DNA of 64,000 bases from Methylovirgula sp. 4M-Z18 (GTDB taxonomy: Bacteria > Pseudomonadota > Alphaproteobacteria > Rhizobiales > Beijerinckiaceae): positions 2,952,874 to 3,016,873 of the forward strand of contig NZ_CP149574.1 of NCBI RefSeq assembly GCF_037890675.1, in the 5' to 3' direction. The notes beneath the pieces were generated by a model that saw only the letters and a program-made list of their open reading frames with translations, ran no database searches and had not been told where the DNA came from. Both the position numbers and the translations under genes were made by a program. The stretch's first letter is position 1; each line of letters starts with the position of its first letter. Positions 49,332 through 58,066 of the stretch are shown here, one piece after another.

Positions 49332-49925
49332 ATGACGAATCCACAATTCGGCAGCAATATGCCGCAAAACGGCATGCCCGATTTTGGCGCCGCCATTCAC
49401 GCACATTGGAAATTGTTTCTGTTCGAAGGCATCGTGCTGCTGCTGCTCGGCGCGGCGGCAATCGCCATGCCCGCGATCGCGGGACTGACCGCGACGATCG
49501 TTCTTGGCTGGCTGTTCCTGATCGGCGGCGCGGTCGGACTGGCGGCAAGCTGGGCCGGACGGCACACGCCGGGCTTTAACTGGGCGATCGCCTCGGCTAT
49601 CCTGACTTTGCTCGCGGGCGTCATCCTGCTGGCCTTCCCGATCAACGGCATCTTGTCGCTCACCCTCATCATCGCCGCCTTCCTCGTGATGGACGGCGCC
49701 GCGTCGGCCATGATGGCGTTCGATCACCGCCGCGTTCAGTCCGGCGCCTGGGCCTGGCTATTGCTGAGCGCGCTCGTGGACATCATTCTCGCCGCGCTGA
49801 TCATTTCGGGCTTTCCGGGCTCGGCGGAATGGGTGGTCGGCACGATCGTCGGCATTGATTTCCTGCTCGGCGGCGCAGCGCTCGTCGCGGCGGCGATGCA
49901 ATTCAGGCGCGACGCGGGCGCTTGA
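49332..49925 (+). CDS. HdeD family membrane protein
   Basis: The 197-residue protein has about six membrane helices in the HdeD pattern (FEGIVLLLLGAAAIAMPAIAGLTATIVLGWLFLIGG; AGVILLAFPINGILSLTLIIAAFLVMDG). HdeD is linked to acid resistance at high cell density in E. coli, but many relatives have no assigned role. ATG 49332 is preferred over 49320 because GGAG lies at 49322-49325, seven bases upstream. It stands alone and ends 37 bp before the convergent MFS gene stop. Confidence 0.82.
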   Translation: MTNPQFGSNMPQNGMPDFGAAIHAHWKLFLFEGIVLLLLGAAAIAMPAIAGLTATIVLGWLFLIGGAVGLAASWAGRHTPGFNWAIASAILTLLAGVILLAFPINGILSLTLIIAAFLVMDGAASAMMAFDHRRVQSGAWAWLLLSALVDIILAALIISGFPGSAEWVVGTIVGIDFLLGGAALVAAAMQFRRDAGA

Positions 49926-49961
49926 CCGCGCCCATGGCCGGCAAGAAGGCGCGCTCGTCGA

Positions 49962-51194
49962 TCAGCTCGGCAGCCGGGCGGCGGGCGACAGCGCGCCCAT
50001 CTGGTCCTTGGGGAACGGCTTGAAGGTCATCGCAATCAGGAAGGCACCCACGCCCACGCCGAAACTCGCGATATAGAGCCAGCCGTAATTGCCCGTCGCG
50101 TCGAAGATCCAGCCGCCAAGCAGCGGGCCGGTCGACATGCCGAGGCTGCCGGCCATCGCCGATCCGCCAATGATCGTCCCCATCATGCGCAACGGGAAAT
50201 TCTCGCGCGCGAGCACCGCGTACAGCGGCATCACCCCGGCATAGGTGAATCCGAACAGGGTCGCGGCAGAATAAAACGCCGCGATATTATGAGCGAAATA
50301 ATAGCCCAACGCCCCGATGGCCTGGATCAGCAGCCCGATGACCAGCGTCCTTTTCGCGCCGAATCTATCCCCCACCAATCCGAAGCCGATCCTGCCGCCA
50401 AGCCCGGCGAGCCCCTCGACACTGTAGATCGAAACCGCCGTCATGGCCGGGATGCCGCACGCCATCGCATAGCTGACGGTGTGGAAGATCGGACCCGAAT
50501 GGGTGGCGCAGCAACTGAAATTCGTCAGCAGCAGGATGAGGAAGGGCGGCGACCTGAGCGCTTCGCTCAGCGGCATATCGGGCTCGCCTTGCGCTTGTGC
50601 AGCGCTCGCGCCAACGGCTTGCTCCAAAGCTGGTGCACGGCGGACGAGGAGCGAGACCGGAATCATGATCGTCGCGACGATGGCGGCGATGATCAGATAT
50701 GACGTGCGCCAATCGTGGCGCTGCACGAGCCAGCTCGCGATGGGCGACATGGTCATCGGCGCCATGCCCATGCCGGCCGAGACCAGCGAGACGGCCAGGC
50801 TGCGCTGCGTCTCGAACCAGCCCGTTACCGCCGCCATCATGGGGGCGAAGATCGCCGAAGCCGCTAGACCGACGAGCAGCCCGAAGACCAATTGAAATTC
50901 CAGCAGCGACTGGCTGTAGCTCGCCAGCACGAGGCTCACCACCATGAGGCAGGAGCCGGTCAGCACGACCATGCGCGGCCCGAACCGGTCCGTGACCGCG
51001 CCCCAAAACAGGCTGCCCACCGCCATCGCCAGAAAGCCGATGGTCATGGCGCTCGATATGCCGGCGCGCGACCAGCCGGTCGCCGCAGTCATCGGCACCA
51101 GGAAGACCGGCAGCGCGAACATCGCGCCGATGGCGATGCAGCCCAAGAGGCCTCCGGCAAGAACGATCACCCAGCGATAGTGCGGACTGGTCAT
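49962..51194 (-). CDS. Major facilitator superfamily transporter
   Basis: The 410-residue carrier has twelve helices. The loop 2-3 motif is GSLFWGAVTDRFGPRMVVLTG (about residues 60-80) and the equivalent GRIGFGLVGDRFGAKRTLVIG is in the second half (about 267-287), both typical of the monocarboxylate/OFA-type branch. It likely moves an organic acid with protons. The substrate is unknown. It is followed, 28 bp upstream on the minus strand, by the SRPBCC gene and may share its transcript. Confidence 0.85.
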   Translation of the reverse strand: MTSPHYRWVIVLAGGLLGCIAIGAMFALPVFLVPMTAATGWSRAGISSAMTIGFLAMAVGSLFWGAVTDRFGPRMVVLTGSCLMVVSLVLASYSQSLLEFQLVFGLLVGLAASAIFAPMMAAVTGWFETQRSLAVSLVSAGMGMAPMTMSPIASWLVQRHDWRTSYLIIAAIVATIMIPVSLLVRRAPALEQAVGASAAQAQGEPDMPLSEALRSPPFLILLLTNFSCCATHSGPIFHTVSYAMACGIPAMTAVSIYSVEGLAGLGGRIGFGLVGDRFGAKRTLVIGLLIQAIGALGYYFAHNIAAFYSAATLFGFTYAGVMPLYAVLARENFPLRMMGTIIGGSAMAGSLGMSTGPLLGGWIFDATGNYGWLYIASFGVGVGAFLIAMTFKPFPKDQMGALSPAARLPS

Positions 51195-51221
51195 GGCAGA
51201 TGTCCTTTCAACAGTCTGTCG

Positions 51222-51755
51222 TCAGGCCGGCAACCGGCGCTCATACTCTCGCTTCAGGCGGCTCCAGCCGTCCCAGAACGGCTCCGGCGTCGTGCCGGCA
51301 ATGCGGGCGACCAGAATGTCGAGATGGATGTGCCAGCCTGGGCCGACCCTCAGCATCGTGTCGCGGTTCGGCAAACGGCGATGAGTCAGCGTCAGCAGCA
51401 CAAGGTCGCCGCGCGGCTGCAATTCGAACGATACATCGCCGCTGTCGCGCCAGGCAATGACCAGCTTATGCGGCGGATCGACCTCGACGATGCGGCCCTG
51501 CATCCGATGCTCTGCTTCAAAGCCTTCCGGCCGCTGACCCGGCGGTTGGGTCAATTCGTCATTGCGCCAGACGAATTCGAAGGCGGTGCCAGCAGCGAGT
51601 TCCATATCCCCTGCCGCGAGCCACTGACGGCGTAGATCGCTGTCGGTGAGATAGGCCCAGACCCGCTCGATCGGGCCGTGCAACCGGCGCTGAATCGTCA
51701 AGGTCGCGGGCTCGCTCAGCACGCCGTAACCGTCGCCACTTACATGTTCGTTCAT
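51222..51755 (-). CDS. SRPBCC family protein (AHSA1-like)
   Basis: The 177-residue protein is an AHSA1/START-type fold: LTIQRRLHGPIERVWAYLTDSDLRRQWLAAGDMELAAGTAFEFVWRNDE near the N terminus and HRLPNRDTMLRVGPGWHIHLDILVARI in the C-terminal helix. Such proteins bind hydrophobic ligands and are usually paired with an ArsR regulator, as here. It overlaps the ArsR gene stop by 4 bp. The ligand is unknown. Confidence 0.85.
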   Translation of the reverse strand: MNEHVSGDGYGVLSEPATLTIQRRLHGPIERVWAYLTDSDLRRQWLAAGDMELAAGTAFEFVWRNDELTQPPGQRPEGFEAEHRMQGRIVEVDPPHKLVIAWRDSGDVSFELQPRGDLVLLTLTHRRLPNRDTMLRVGPGWHIHLDILVARIAGTTPEPFWDGWSRLKREYERRLPA

Positions 51756-52120
51756 CGGTCCTCTCCTTGGTCAGGTGACGTGGATCGGCGCGCCGCCTCT
51801 TCGCGCAACAATTGATCGAGGCGGTCGAAACGTGTGGTCCAGAATTGCTCGTAAAATTTGAGCCAGTCGTGCGCGCTGGCGAGAGGTTTGGGCTCGAGGC
51901 GGCACAAATGGGTGCGGCCGCGCACCTCCCGGCGGATCAGCCCTGCCCCTTCCAGCACCTTGATGTGCTTGGAGGTCGCCGCGAGCGAGATGGCGAAGGG
52001 CTTGGCAAGCTCGCCGACCGTGCGCTCACCGCGCGCGAGTTCGCGCAGCATGTGCCGGCGGGTGGCGTCGCCAAGGGCATGAAAGACGGTGTCGAGTTCG
52101 GGCGCAAGTAATTCAACCAT
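51752..52120 (-). CDS. ArsR family transcriptional regulator
   Basis: The 122-residue protein has the ArsR winged helix: VFHALGDATRRHMLRELARGERTVGELAKPFAISLAATSKHIKVLEGAGLIRREVRGRTHLCRL. It has no metal-binding CVC motif, so it is of the SRPBCC-partnered, non-metal type. ATG at 52120 (MVELLAPELD) suits the family start, but it lies inside an operator; ATG at 52138 would add six residues. No ribosome site is obvious for either, so a leaderless mRNA is possible. It probably represses itself and the SRPBCC gene. Confidence 0.82.
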   Translation of the reverse strand: MVELLAPELDTVFHALGDATRRHMLRELARGERTVGELAKPFAISLAATSKHIKVLEGAGLIRREVRGRTHLCRLEPKPLASAHDWLKFYEQFWTTRFDRLDQLLREEAARRSTSPDQGEDR

Positions 52121-52168
52121 GTGGTTGAATATAGTCATGAAGCGCAGAATAGTCAACCAATTGGTTGA
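52111..52168. promoter_or_regulatory. Two ArsR operators exactly 40 bp apart
   Basis: ATTCAACCA-TG-TGGTTGAAT (52111-52130) and TCAACCA-AT-TGGTTGA (52153-52168) share the core TCAACCA-N2-TGGTTGA. Their centres are 40 bp apart. The first covers the proposed ArsR start codon. They probably bind the ArsR protein as two dimers on nearly one face of the helix. Confidence 0.65.
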
Positions 52169-52306
52169 ATAATGTGAAGGAGGATCAAGCGGGCAAAGTG
52201 CGATTGGCCTCACCAAGGTCTCAAATACGGCGCCGACGCGTGACGGCGGCGCAAATGCCCGATACCGTTGCCGGGATCAGCACCGCACCAATCGCGTGGA
52301 GCGAGC

Positions 52307-52879
52307 ATGGCGAACAAGCCTCAATCGGAAATCATCTGCCGCAGGGCGCTCGATGCCGATTTCGCCCCCGCTGCCAATCTCCTGAACCGCTATCATTTCA
52401 GCCGGCTCAGTCCCGAGGAGCGGCGGGACGGATTCATTTCCGTGCGCTTCACGCCGGACGAATTGCGCGAGCTCACCAAGGACATCGGCATGTTCGTCGC
52501 CGTTGCGGAGACGAATATGCTCGGCTGCCTCTGTTGCTCCGACGTCGGATCGCATTCGCTGACACCGACACCCTTTCATACGATGCGCGAAAATTTCGAC
52601 CGTTGGTCCTTTCACGGCAAACCCTTGTCGCAGTGGCGCGCGTTCGCCTACGGACCGGTGTGCATTGAGGCGGCCGCGCGCGGCCAAGGCCTTTTACGGC
52701 GGTTGTTCGCAACGATGCTTCCCGCGGTGCGGAATCGGTTCGACATCGGCACGTCGTTCATCGCCAAATCCAACGAACGATCGCTGGCCGCCCATGTCCA
52801 TCAGCTCGGCATGATCCCGATCGGCACGTTTCGCCATAACGACTGGGAGTTTGTCGTCCTGGCTTTCGACATCGCGTGA
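52307..52879 (+). CDS. GNAT-like protein
   Basis: The 190-residue protein starts at ATG 52307 (MANKPQSEII); a longer frame to 52268 runs back toward the ArsR promoter. It has FISVRFTPDELRELTKDIGMFVAVAETNMLGCLCCSD (about 41-77) and GPVCIEAAARGQGLLRRLFATML (about 115-137), where ARGQGLLRRL fits the acetyl-CoA loop of GNAT enzymes. The C-terminal HQLGMIPIGTFRHNDWEFVVLAF fits the last strands. The substrate is unknown. It diverges from the ArsR gene. Confidence 0.72.
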   Translation: MANKPQSEIICRRALDADFAPAANLLNRYHFSRLSPEERRDGFISVRFTPDELRELTKDIGMFVAVAETNMLGCLCCSDVGSHSLTPTPFHTMRENFDRWSFHGKPLSQWRAFAYGPVCIEAAARGQGLLRRLFATMLPAVRNRFDIGTSFIAKSNERSLAAHVHQLGMIPIGTFRHNDWEFVVLAFDIA

Positions 52880-53463
52880 GGCCGGACCAAGGCCATCCAG
52901 CCAGGATACCTCGCTCGGTTCCATCCAGCGCAAGCTTCACAGATATATATGCCTATAAAATATGTATTTCATGAAATTTTTTCCTAAAAAAAGAACAAGT
53001 TTGGAGCCAATTCCTAGAGATAATTCCTATATTACGGGCCAAAGAGCAGGTCTTCTCGGCTGGGGTTGAAGCAATGTGGAACAAACCGCGAGGGAGCACG
53101 CGCGACGCTCGTCCTCAACCAGACGAACAAGCATAATCGAGTATTATTCGCGCGATTGACGGCAAACGCTGCAAGACGTGAAGAATAGATCAAATAGAGG
53201 GGGATATCATGTATCGGAATTGGGGCCAACGACGGCAGAGCTTGATGCTCCGCAACCGCGCCGGGATCGCGGCAACCGCGCACGCGCGGTGACCGAGATC
53301 CGCGAACGACGGGCAATGCCCACAGAATTTCCGCTCGATCGCTCCGCCCGCTTGATTGCCCGAAGAAACAGGCCAAGACTGCCGAACGGCCAAGGCGCCG
53401 CTATGGCGGCGGAAATGCGGAACGGTCACCGCATCAGATGTGTTCAATTCGAGAGATAGCCAA
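52880..53463. other. 584-bp gap upstream of putA, no gene seen
   Basis: The part at about 52935-53035 is very AT-rich, with a palindrome ATTTCATGAAAT (52966-52977) and three TTCCTA repeats (52981, 53011, 53024). It is a likely promoter region. ORFs here lack coding character. No Lrp-type putR gene, often beside putA, is present. Confidence 0.5.
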
Positions 53464-56400
53464 ATGTCAGAGCATGTCACCGAGATCGCAATCGATACTG
53501 CGCCCAAGGCCCCGCTTCCCTTTTCGCATTTCGCGGCCCCGATCCGACCGCAGAGCGAATTGCGGCGGGCCATTACCGCCGCCTATCGGCGGCCAGAGCC
53601 GGAATGCCTGCCGCCCCTCGTCGTCGCCGCCAGGCTCACCTCGGCGGAGAAGGACACGGTGGCCCGGACTGCGCGCAAATTGATCGAAGCGCTGCGGGCC
53701 AAGCATAAGGGCAGCGGCGTCGAGGGCCTCGTGCACGAATATTCGCTGTCGAGCCAGGAAGGCGTCGCCCTGATGTGTCTCGCCGAAGCGCTGCTGCGTA
53801 TTCCCGACATGGCGACACGCGATGCACTCATCCGCGACAAGATTTCATCCGGCGACTGGAAGGCGCATCTCGGCGGCGGCCGCTCGCTGTTCGTGAATGC
53901 CGCGACGTGGGGGCTCGTCATCACTGGCAAGCTGACATCGACGGTCAACGACCGCAATCTTTCGGCCGCGCTCACACGCCTGATCGCCCGCTGCGGCGAA
54001 CCTGTCATCCGCCGCGGCGTCGACATGGCGATGCGCATGATGGGCGAGCAATTCGTCACCGGCGAGACGATCGAGGAAGCGTTGAAACGGGCGCAACCTC
54101 TGGAAGCGCGCGGGTTCCGTTATTCCTACGACATGCTCGGCGAAGCGGCGACGACAGCGGCCGATGCGAAACGTTATTATCGGGATTACGAAAGCGCGAT
54201 CCGCGCCATCGGCAAGGCTTCGGCGGGCCGCGGCGTCTATGCGGGCCCAGGCATTTCGATCAAACTCTCGGCCCTGCATCCGCGCTACAGCCGCGCGCAA
54301 TCCGAGCGGGTGATGAAGGAACTGCTGCCGCGCGTCAAGGAGCTGGCGCTGCTGGCAAAACAATACGACATCGGCCTCAACATCGATGCCGAGGAGGCGG
54401 ACCGGCTGGAACTGTCGCTCGACCTCTTGGAAGAGCTGAGCCTCGACAAGGATCTTGGCGGCTGGAACGGGCTCGGCTTCGTCGTGCAGGCCTATGGCAA
54501 GCGCTGCCCCTTCGTGCTCGATTACGTCATCGACCTCGCGCGGCGCTCGCACCGCCGCATCATGGTTCGCCTGGTCAAGGGCGCCTATTGGGATGCCGAA
54601 ATCAAGCGCGCCCAGCTCGACGGGCTGGCGGATTTTCCCGTCTACACGCGCAAGGTCTATACGGACGTCGCCTATATTGCCTGCGCCCGCAAACTTCTTG
54701 GCGCGCCGGACGCGGTCTTTCCGCAATTCGCAACCCATAACGCGCAATCGCTCGCCACGATCTATCATCTCGCCGGCCCCGATTTTCAGGTCGGCAAATA
54801 CGAGTTCCAATGCCTGCACGGCATGGGCGAACCGCTTTACGACGAGGTCGTCGGCAAGGACAAACTCGACCGGCCCTGCCGCATCTATGCGCCGGTCGGC
54901 ACCCATGAGACATTGCTCGCCTATCTCGTCCGGCGGCTGCTCGAGAACGGCGCCAACTCGTCCTTCGTCAACCGCATTTCCGATCCGAACGTGTCGATCG
55001 CCGACCTGATCGCCGATCCGGTCGATGTCGTCACGGCCATGCCCGCGATCGGCGCGACACATGATCAGATCGCTCTGCCGCACGCGATTTACGGCGCGAG
55101 CCGGCGCAATTCCGCCGGTATCGATCTGTCGAACGAGGCCGCACTGGCAGAACTGTCGCAAAACTTGCGCGCAACAGTGACGGAAGCGTGGCATGCAACG
55201 CCGCTTCTCGCCGATGGCGCCACGGACGGCGTCGCCCATCCGGTCCTGAATCCGGCCGATCACGATGATGTCGTCGGCCGGGTCACCGAGTTGAATGTCG
55301 CGGATGCCGCAAAAGTCGTGCGGCTCGCGGCGGAACGTTTTGCGTCCTGGTCGGCCGTGCCGCCGAACAATCGCGCAGCCTGTCTCGACAAGGCCGCCGA
55401 GCTGATGCAGGCGCGCATGGAAAATCTGATGGGCATCATCATGCGCGAGGCCGGCAAATCCGCCGCCAACGCCGTCGGCGAAGTGCGCGAAGCCATAGAT
55501 TTCCTGCGCTATTACGCGAACCAGGCACGCCGCACGCTCGGGCCGGCGCATGCGGCGCTGGGGCCCATCGTCTGCATCAGCCCGTGGAACTTCCCACTGG
55601 CTATCTTCACCGGCCAGATCGCAGCGGCGCTCGTCGCCGGCAACACGGTCATCGCCAAGCCGGCGGACGAGACGCCGATCATCGCCTTCGAAAGCGTGAA
55701 GATCCTGCACGAAGCTGGCATTCCGGCCGACGCGCTGCAATTCGCGCCCGGCGGCGGGGCCGTAGGCGCGGCGCTCGTCGCGGCGCCGGAAGTGGCGGGC
55801 GTCATGTTCACCGGCTCGACCGAAGTCGCGCGGCTCATCCAGGCGCAGCTGGCCGGACGCCTCTCGGCGGCGGGCAAGCCCATTCCGCTGATCGCCGAGA
55901 CCGGCGGGCAGAACGGCATGATCGTGGATTCTTCCGCGCTCGCCGAGCAGGTCGTCGGCGATGTGATCGCGTCGGCCTTCGACAGCGCCGGCCAGCGCTG
56001 CTCGGCGCTGCGCGTCCTGTGCCTGCAGGAGGATGTCGCTGACCGCACATTGCAGATGCTGAAAGGCGCCTTGGCCGAACTCGACATCGGCCGCACCGAC
56101 CGCCTCAATGTCGATGTCGGTCCGGTCATCACCGACGAAGCCAAGGTCGGCATCGAGCAGCATATCGAGCGCATGCGCGCGCTCGGCTACAAGGTCGAGC
56201 AACAGGAGTTGCCGGCAGACACGGCCAAGGGGACCTTCGTGCCGCCGACGATCATCGAGATCAAAAAGCTCTCGGATCTCAAGCGCGAAGTCTTCGGGCC
56301 GGTCCTGCACGTGATGCGCTACCGGCGCGAGGATACGGACCGCCTGATCGACGAGATCAACGGCACCGGCTATGGCCTCACCTTCGGCCTGCACACGCGC

Positions 56401-57171
56401 CTCGACGAGACGATTGCCCATGTGACCAGCCGCGTCAAAGCCGGCAATCTCTACGTCAACCGCAACATCATCGGCGCCGTGGTCGGCGTGCAGCCGTTCG
56501 GCGGCCGCGGACTGTCGGGCACCGGCCCGAAGGCTGGCGGGCCGCTCTACATCGGCCGCCTCGTCCAGCGCGCGCCGGTGCCGCCGCAGCACAGTTCGAT
56601 CCATACCGATCCTGCCCTGCTCGCCTATGCGGCATGGCTGTATCAAAAGGGCCTGCGGACCGAGTCGGAGGAGGCGCGCGAGCTGGGCGGACATTCGGCG
56701 CTCAGCCTGCATCAAGAGCTTGCAGGCCCGGTCGGCGAGCGCAATCTCTATACCCTGCACCCGCGCGGCCGGATCCTGCTTGCGCCTCTGACCGAGGCCG
56801 GGCTGTATCGTCAGCTTGCCGCCACCCTCGCGACCGGCAACCATGCCGTCATCGATGCGGGCTCCAACCTGCACGGAGCATTTGCCGGCCTGCCGGCGGA
56901 GGTCGCGGCCCGCGTGTCCTGGACCTCGAACTGGGAGGCCGACGGCCCCTTCGCCGGCGCCTTGCTCGAAGGCGATGCGGATCGGATCAAAGCGCTCAAC
57001 CAGAAAATCGCTAATCTGCCCGGACCGCTGGTCCTGGTCCAAGCTGCGACAACAGGGGAGTTGACTCACGATCCCGACGCCTATTGCCTGAACTGGCTGC
57101 TGGAAGAAGTGTCGACCTCGATCAACACCGCCGCAGCCGGAGGCAATGCGAGCCTCATGGCAATCGGCTAG
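53464..57171 (+). CDS. putA: Bifunctional proline dehydrogenase / P5C dehydrogenase PutA
   Basis: The 1235-residue enzyme oxidises proline to glutamate in two steps. The proline dehydrogenase part (about residues 70-480) has the FAD barrel with KLSALHPRY, DAEEADRLE, RLVKGAYWD and EFQCLHGMG. The aldehyde dehydrogenase part (about 510-1000) has SPWNFPLAIFTGQ, FTGSTEVA, the Glu in AETGGQN and the catalytic Cys in GQRCSALRVL. A further C-terminal domain follows, as in long-form PutA. There is no N-terminal ribbon-helix-helix, so it does not repress its own gene. ATG 53464 is preferred over an upstream start. Confidence 0.95.
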   Translation: MSEHVTEIAIDTAPKAPLPFSHFAAPIRPQSELRRAITAAYRRPEPECLPPLVVAARLTSAEKDTVARTARKLIEALRAKHKGSGVEGLVHEYSLSSQEGVALMCLAEALLRIPDMATRDALIRDKISSGDWKAHLGGGRSLFVNAATWGLVITGKLTSTVNDRNLSAALTRLIARCGEPVIRRGVDMAMRMMGEQFVTGETIEEALKRAQPLEARGFRYSYDMLGEAATTAADAKRYYRDYESAIRAIGKASAGRGVYAGPGISIKLSALHPRYSRAQSERVMKELLPRVKELALLAKQYDIGLNIDAEEADRLELSLDLLEELSLDKDLGGWNGLGFVVQAYGKRCPFVLDYVIDLARRSHRRIMVRLVKGAYWDAEIKRAQLDGLADFPVYTRKVYTDVAYIACARKLLGAPDAVFPQFATHNAQSLATIYHLAGPDFQVGKYEFQCLHGMGEPLYDEVVGKDKLDRPCRIYAPVGTHETLLAYLVRRLLENGANSSFVNRISDPNVSIADLIADPVDVVTAMPAIGATHDQIALPHAIYGASRRNSAGIDLSNEAALAELSQNLRATVTEAWHATPLLADGATDGVAHPVLNPADHDDVVGRVTELNVADAAKVVRLAAERFASWSAVPPNNRAACLDKAAELMQARMENLMGIIMREAGKSAANAVGEVREAIDFLRYYANQARRTLGPAHAALGPIVCISPWNFPLAIFTGQIAAALVAGNTVIAKPADETPIIAFESVKILHEAGIPADALQFAPGGGAVGAALVAAPEVAGVMFTGSTEVARLIQAQLAGRLSAAGKPIPLIAETGGQNGMIVDSSALAEQVVGDVIASAFDSAGQRCSALRVLCLQEDVADRTLQMLKGALAELDIGRTDRLNVDVGPVITDEAKVGIEQHIERMRALGYKVEQQELPADTAKGTFVPPTIIEIKKLSDLKREVFGPVLHVMRYRREDTDRLIDEINGTGYGLTFGLHTRLDETIAHVTSRVKAGNLYVNRNIIGAVVGVQPFGGRGLSGTGPKAGGPLYIGRLVQRAPVPPQHSSIHTDPALLAYAAWLYQKGLRTESEEARELGGHSALSLHQELAGPVGERNLYTLHPRGRILLAPLTEAGLYRQLAATLATGNHAVIDAGSNLHGAFAGLPAEVAARVSWTSNWEADGPFAGALLEGDADRIKALNQKIANLPGPLVLVQAATTGELTHDPDAYCLNWLLEEVSTSINTAAAGGNASLMAIG

Positions 57172-57238
57172 GCCGGTTCGGCGCGTGGGACGGAAAGGGG
57201 CGGCAGCGGAACGGCCGCTGGGGAGTGAGAGGGGGGTC

Positions 57239-58036
57239 ATGCGGATCGGCATTTTGCAGGGGCCGGAGGTGGCGGACAGCCCTTCCGCCAATCTCGAACG
57301 GCTTGGCCGGGCGATCAGTACCGCCGGGCAGCCGCGCCTCATGATCACGCCCGAAATGTTCATGACGGGCTACAATATCGGCCCTGCGGCAACGGCTGCG
57401 GCGGCGCAAGCCGCGGATGGTGAATGGTCGGCTGCGATCGCGGCCCTCGCGCGGCAGAGCGGCAGCGCGATCCTCTACGGCTATCCCGAGCGCGGCATCG
57501 ACGGCAAAGTTTACAACTCCGCCCAGCTCATCGACCGGGACGGACGCCGGCTTGCCAACCATCGCAAGGCGCATCTGTTCGGCGAGATCGATCGCTCCGC
57601 CTTCGCCGAGGGCGACGGTGAAGCGGTCGTGACCGAACTCGACGGCGTGAAAATCGGTCTCCTGATCTGTTATGAGGTCGAGTTTCCGGAGAACGTCCGG
57701 CTGCTTGCCCTCGCGGGCGCGGAATTCGTCGCCGTGCCGACCGCACTGATGCAACCCTACACATTTATCGCACGCGAAATGGTGCGCACCCGCGCCTACG
57801 AGAACCAGGTCTTTCTCGCCTACGCCAATCGCTGCGGGGCAGAAGGCGATCTGACCTATCTTGGTCAAAGCTGCATCGTCGCCCCCGACGGCTCCGACCT
57901 CGCCCGGGCCACGACGAACGAAGATGTGATTGCGGCTAATCTCGATTTTGCCGGCATGGCCGGTTCGCGCGCGCTCAACACCTACCTGCACGACCGCCGC
58001 CCCGAGGTCTACCGGCCTCTGACCCACCCGCACTGA
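57239..58036 (+). CDS. davA: 5-aminovaleramide amidase-like nitrilase-superfamily hydrolase (DavA-like)
   Basis: The 265-residue protein resembles DavA of Pseudomonas, which hydrolyses 5-aminovaleramide to 5-aminovalerate and ammonia. The catalytic triad is visible: Glu in TPEMFMTGYNIG (about residue 40), Lys in NHRKAHLFGE (about 109) and Cys in LICYEVEFPENVRLLALAGAE (about 142). The distinctive LYGYPER and HDRRPEVY blocks also match DavA. ATG 57239 has GAGAGGGGGG upstream; the longer frame overlaps putA's tail. It is followed 30 bp later by a DavB-like gene. Confidence 0.8.
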   Translation: MRIGILQGPEVADSPSANLERLGRAISTAGQPRLMITPEMFMTGYNIGPAATAAAAQAADGEWSAAIAALARQSGSAILYGYPERGIDGKVYNSAQLIDRDGRRLANHRKAHLFGEIDRSAFAEGDGEAVVTELDGVKIGLLICYEVEFPENVRLLALAGAEFVAVPTALMQPYTFIAREMVRTRAYENQVFLAYANRCGAEGDLTYLGQSCIVAPDGSDLARATTNEDVIAANLDFAGMAGSRALNTYLHDRRPEVYRPLTHPH

Positions 58037-58066
58037 GTCAATTTTTCCTCAAGGAAGCAACACTGC

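Noticed and set aside
53178-53459. Short plus-strand ORF just before putA, and a minus-strand ORF at 53032-53376
   Set aside because: Both are basic, of low coding character, without ribosome sites; the region is more likely the putA promoter.
53845-57363. 1172-residue minus-strand ORF opposite putA
   Set aside because: It is a shadow of the GC-rich putA gene: the opposite frame stays open because of codon bias, while the plus-strand product has every catalytic motif of PutA.
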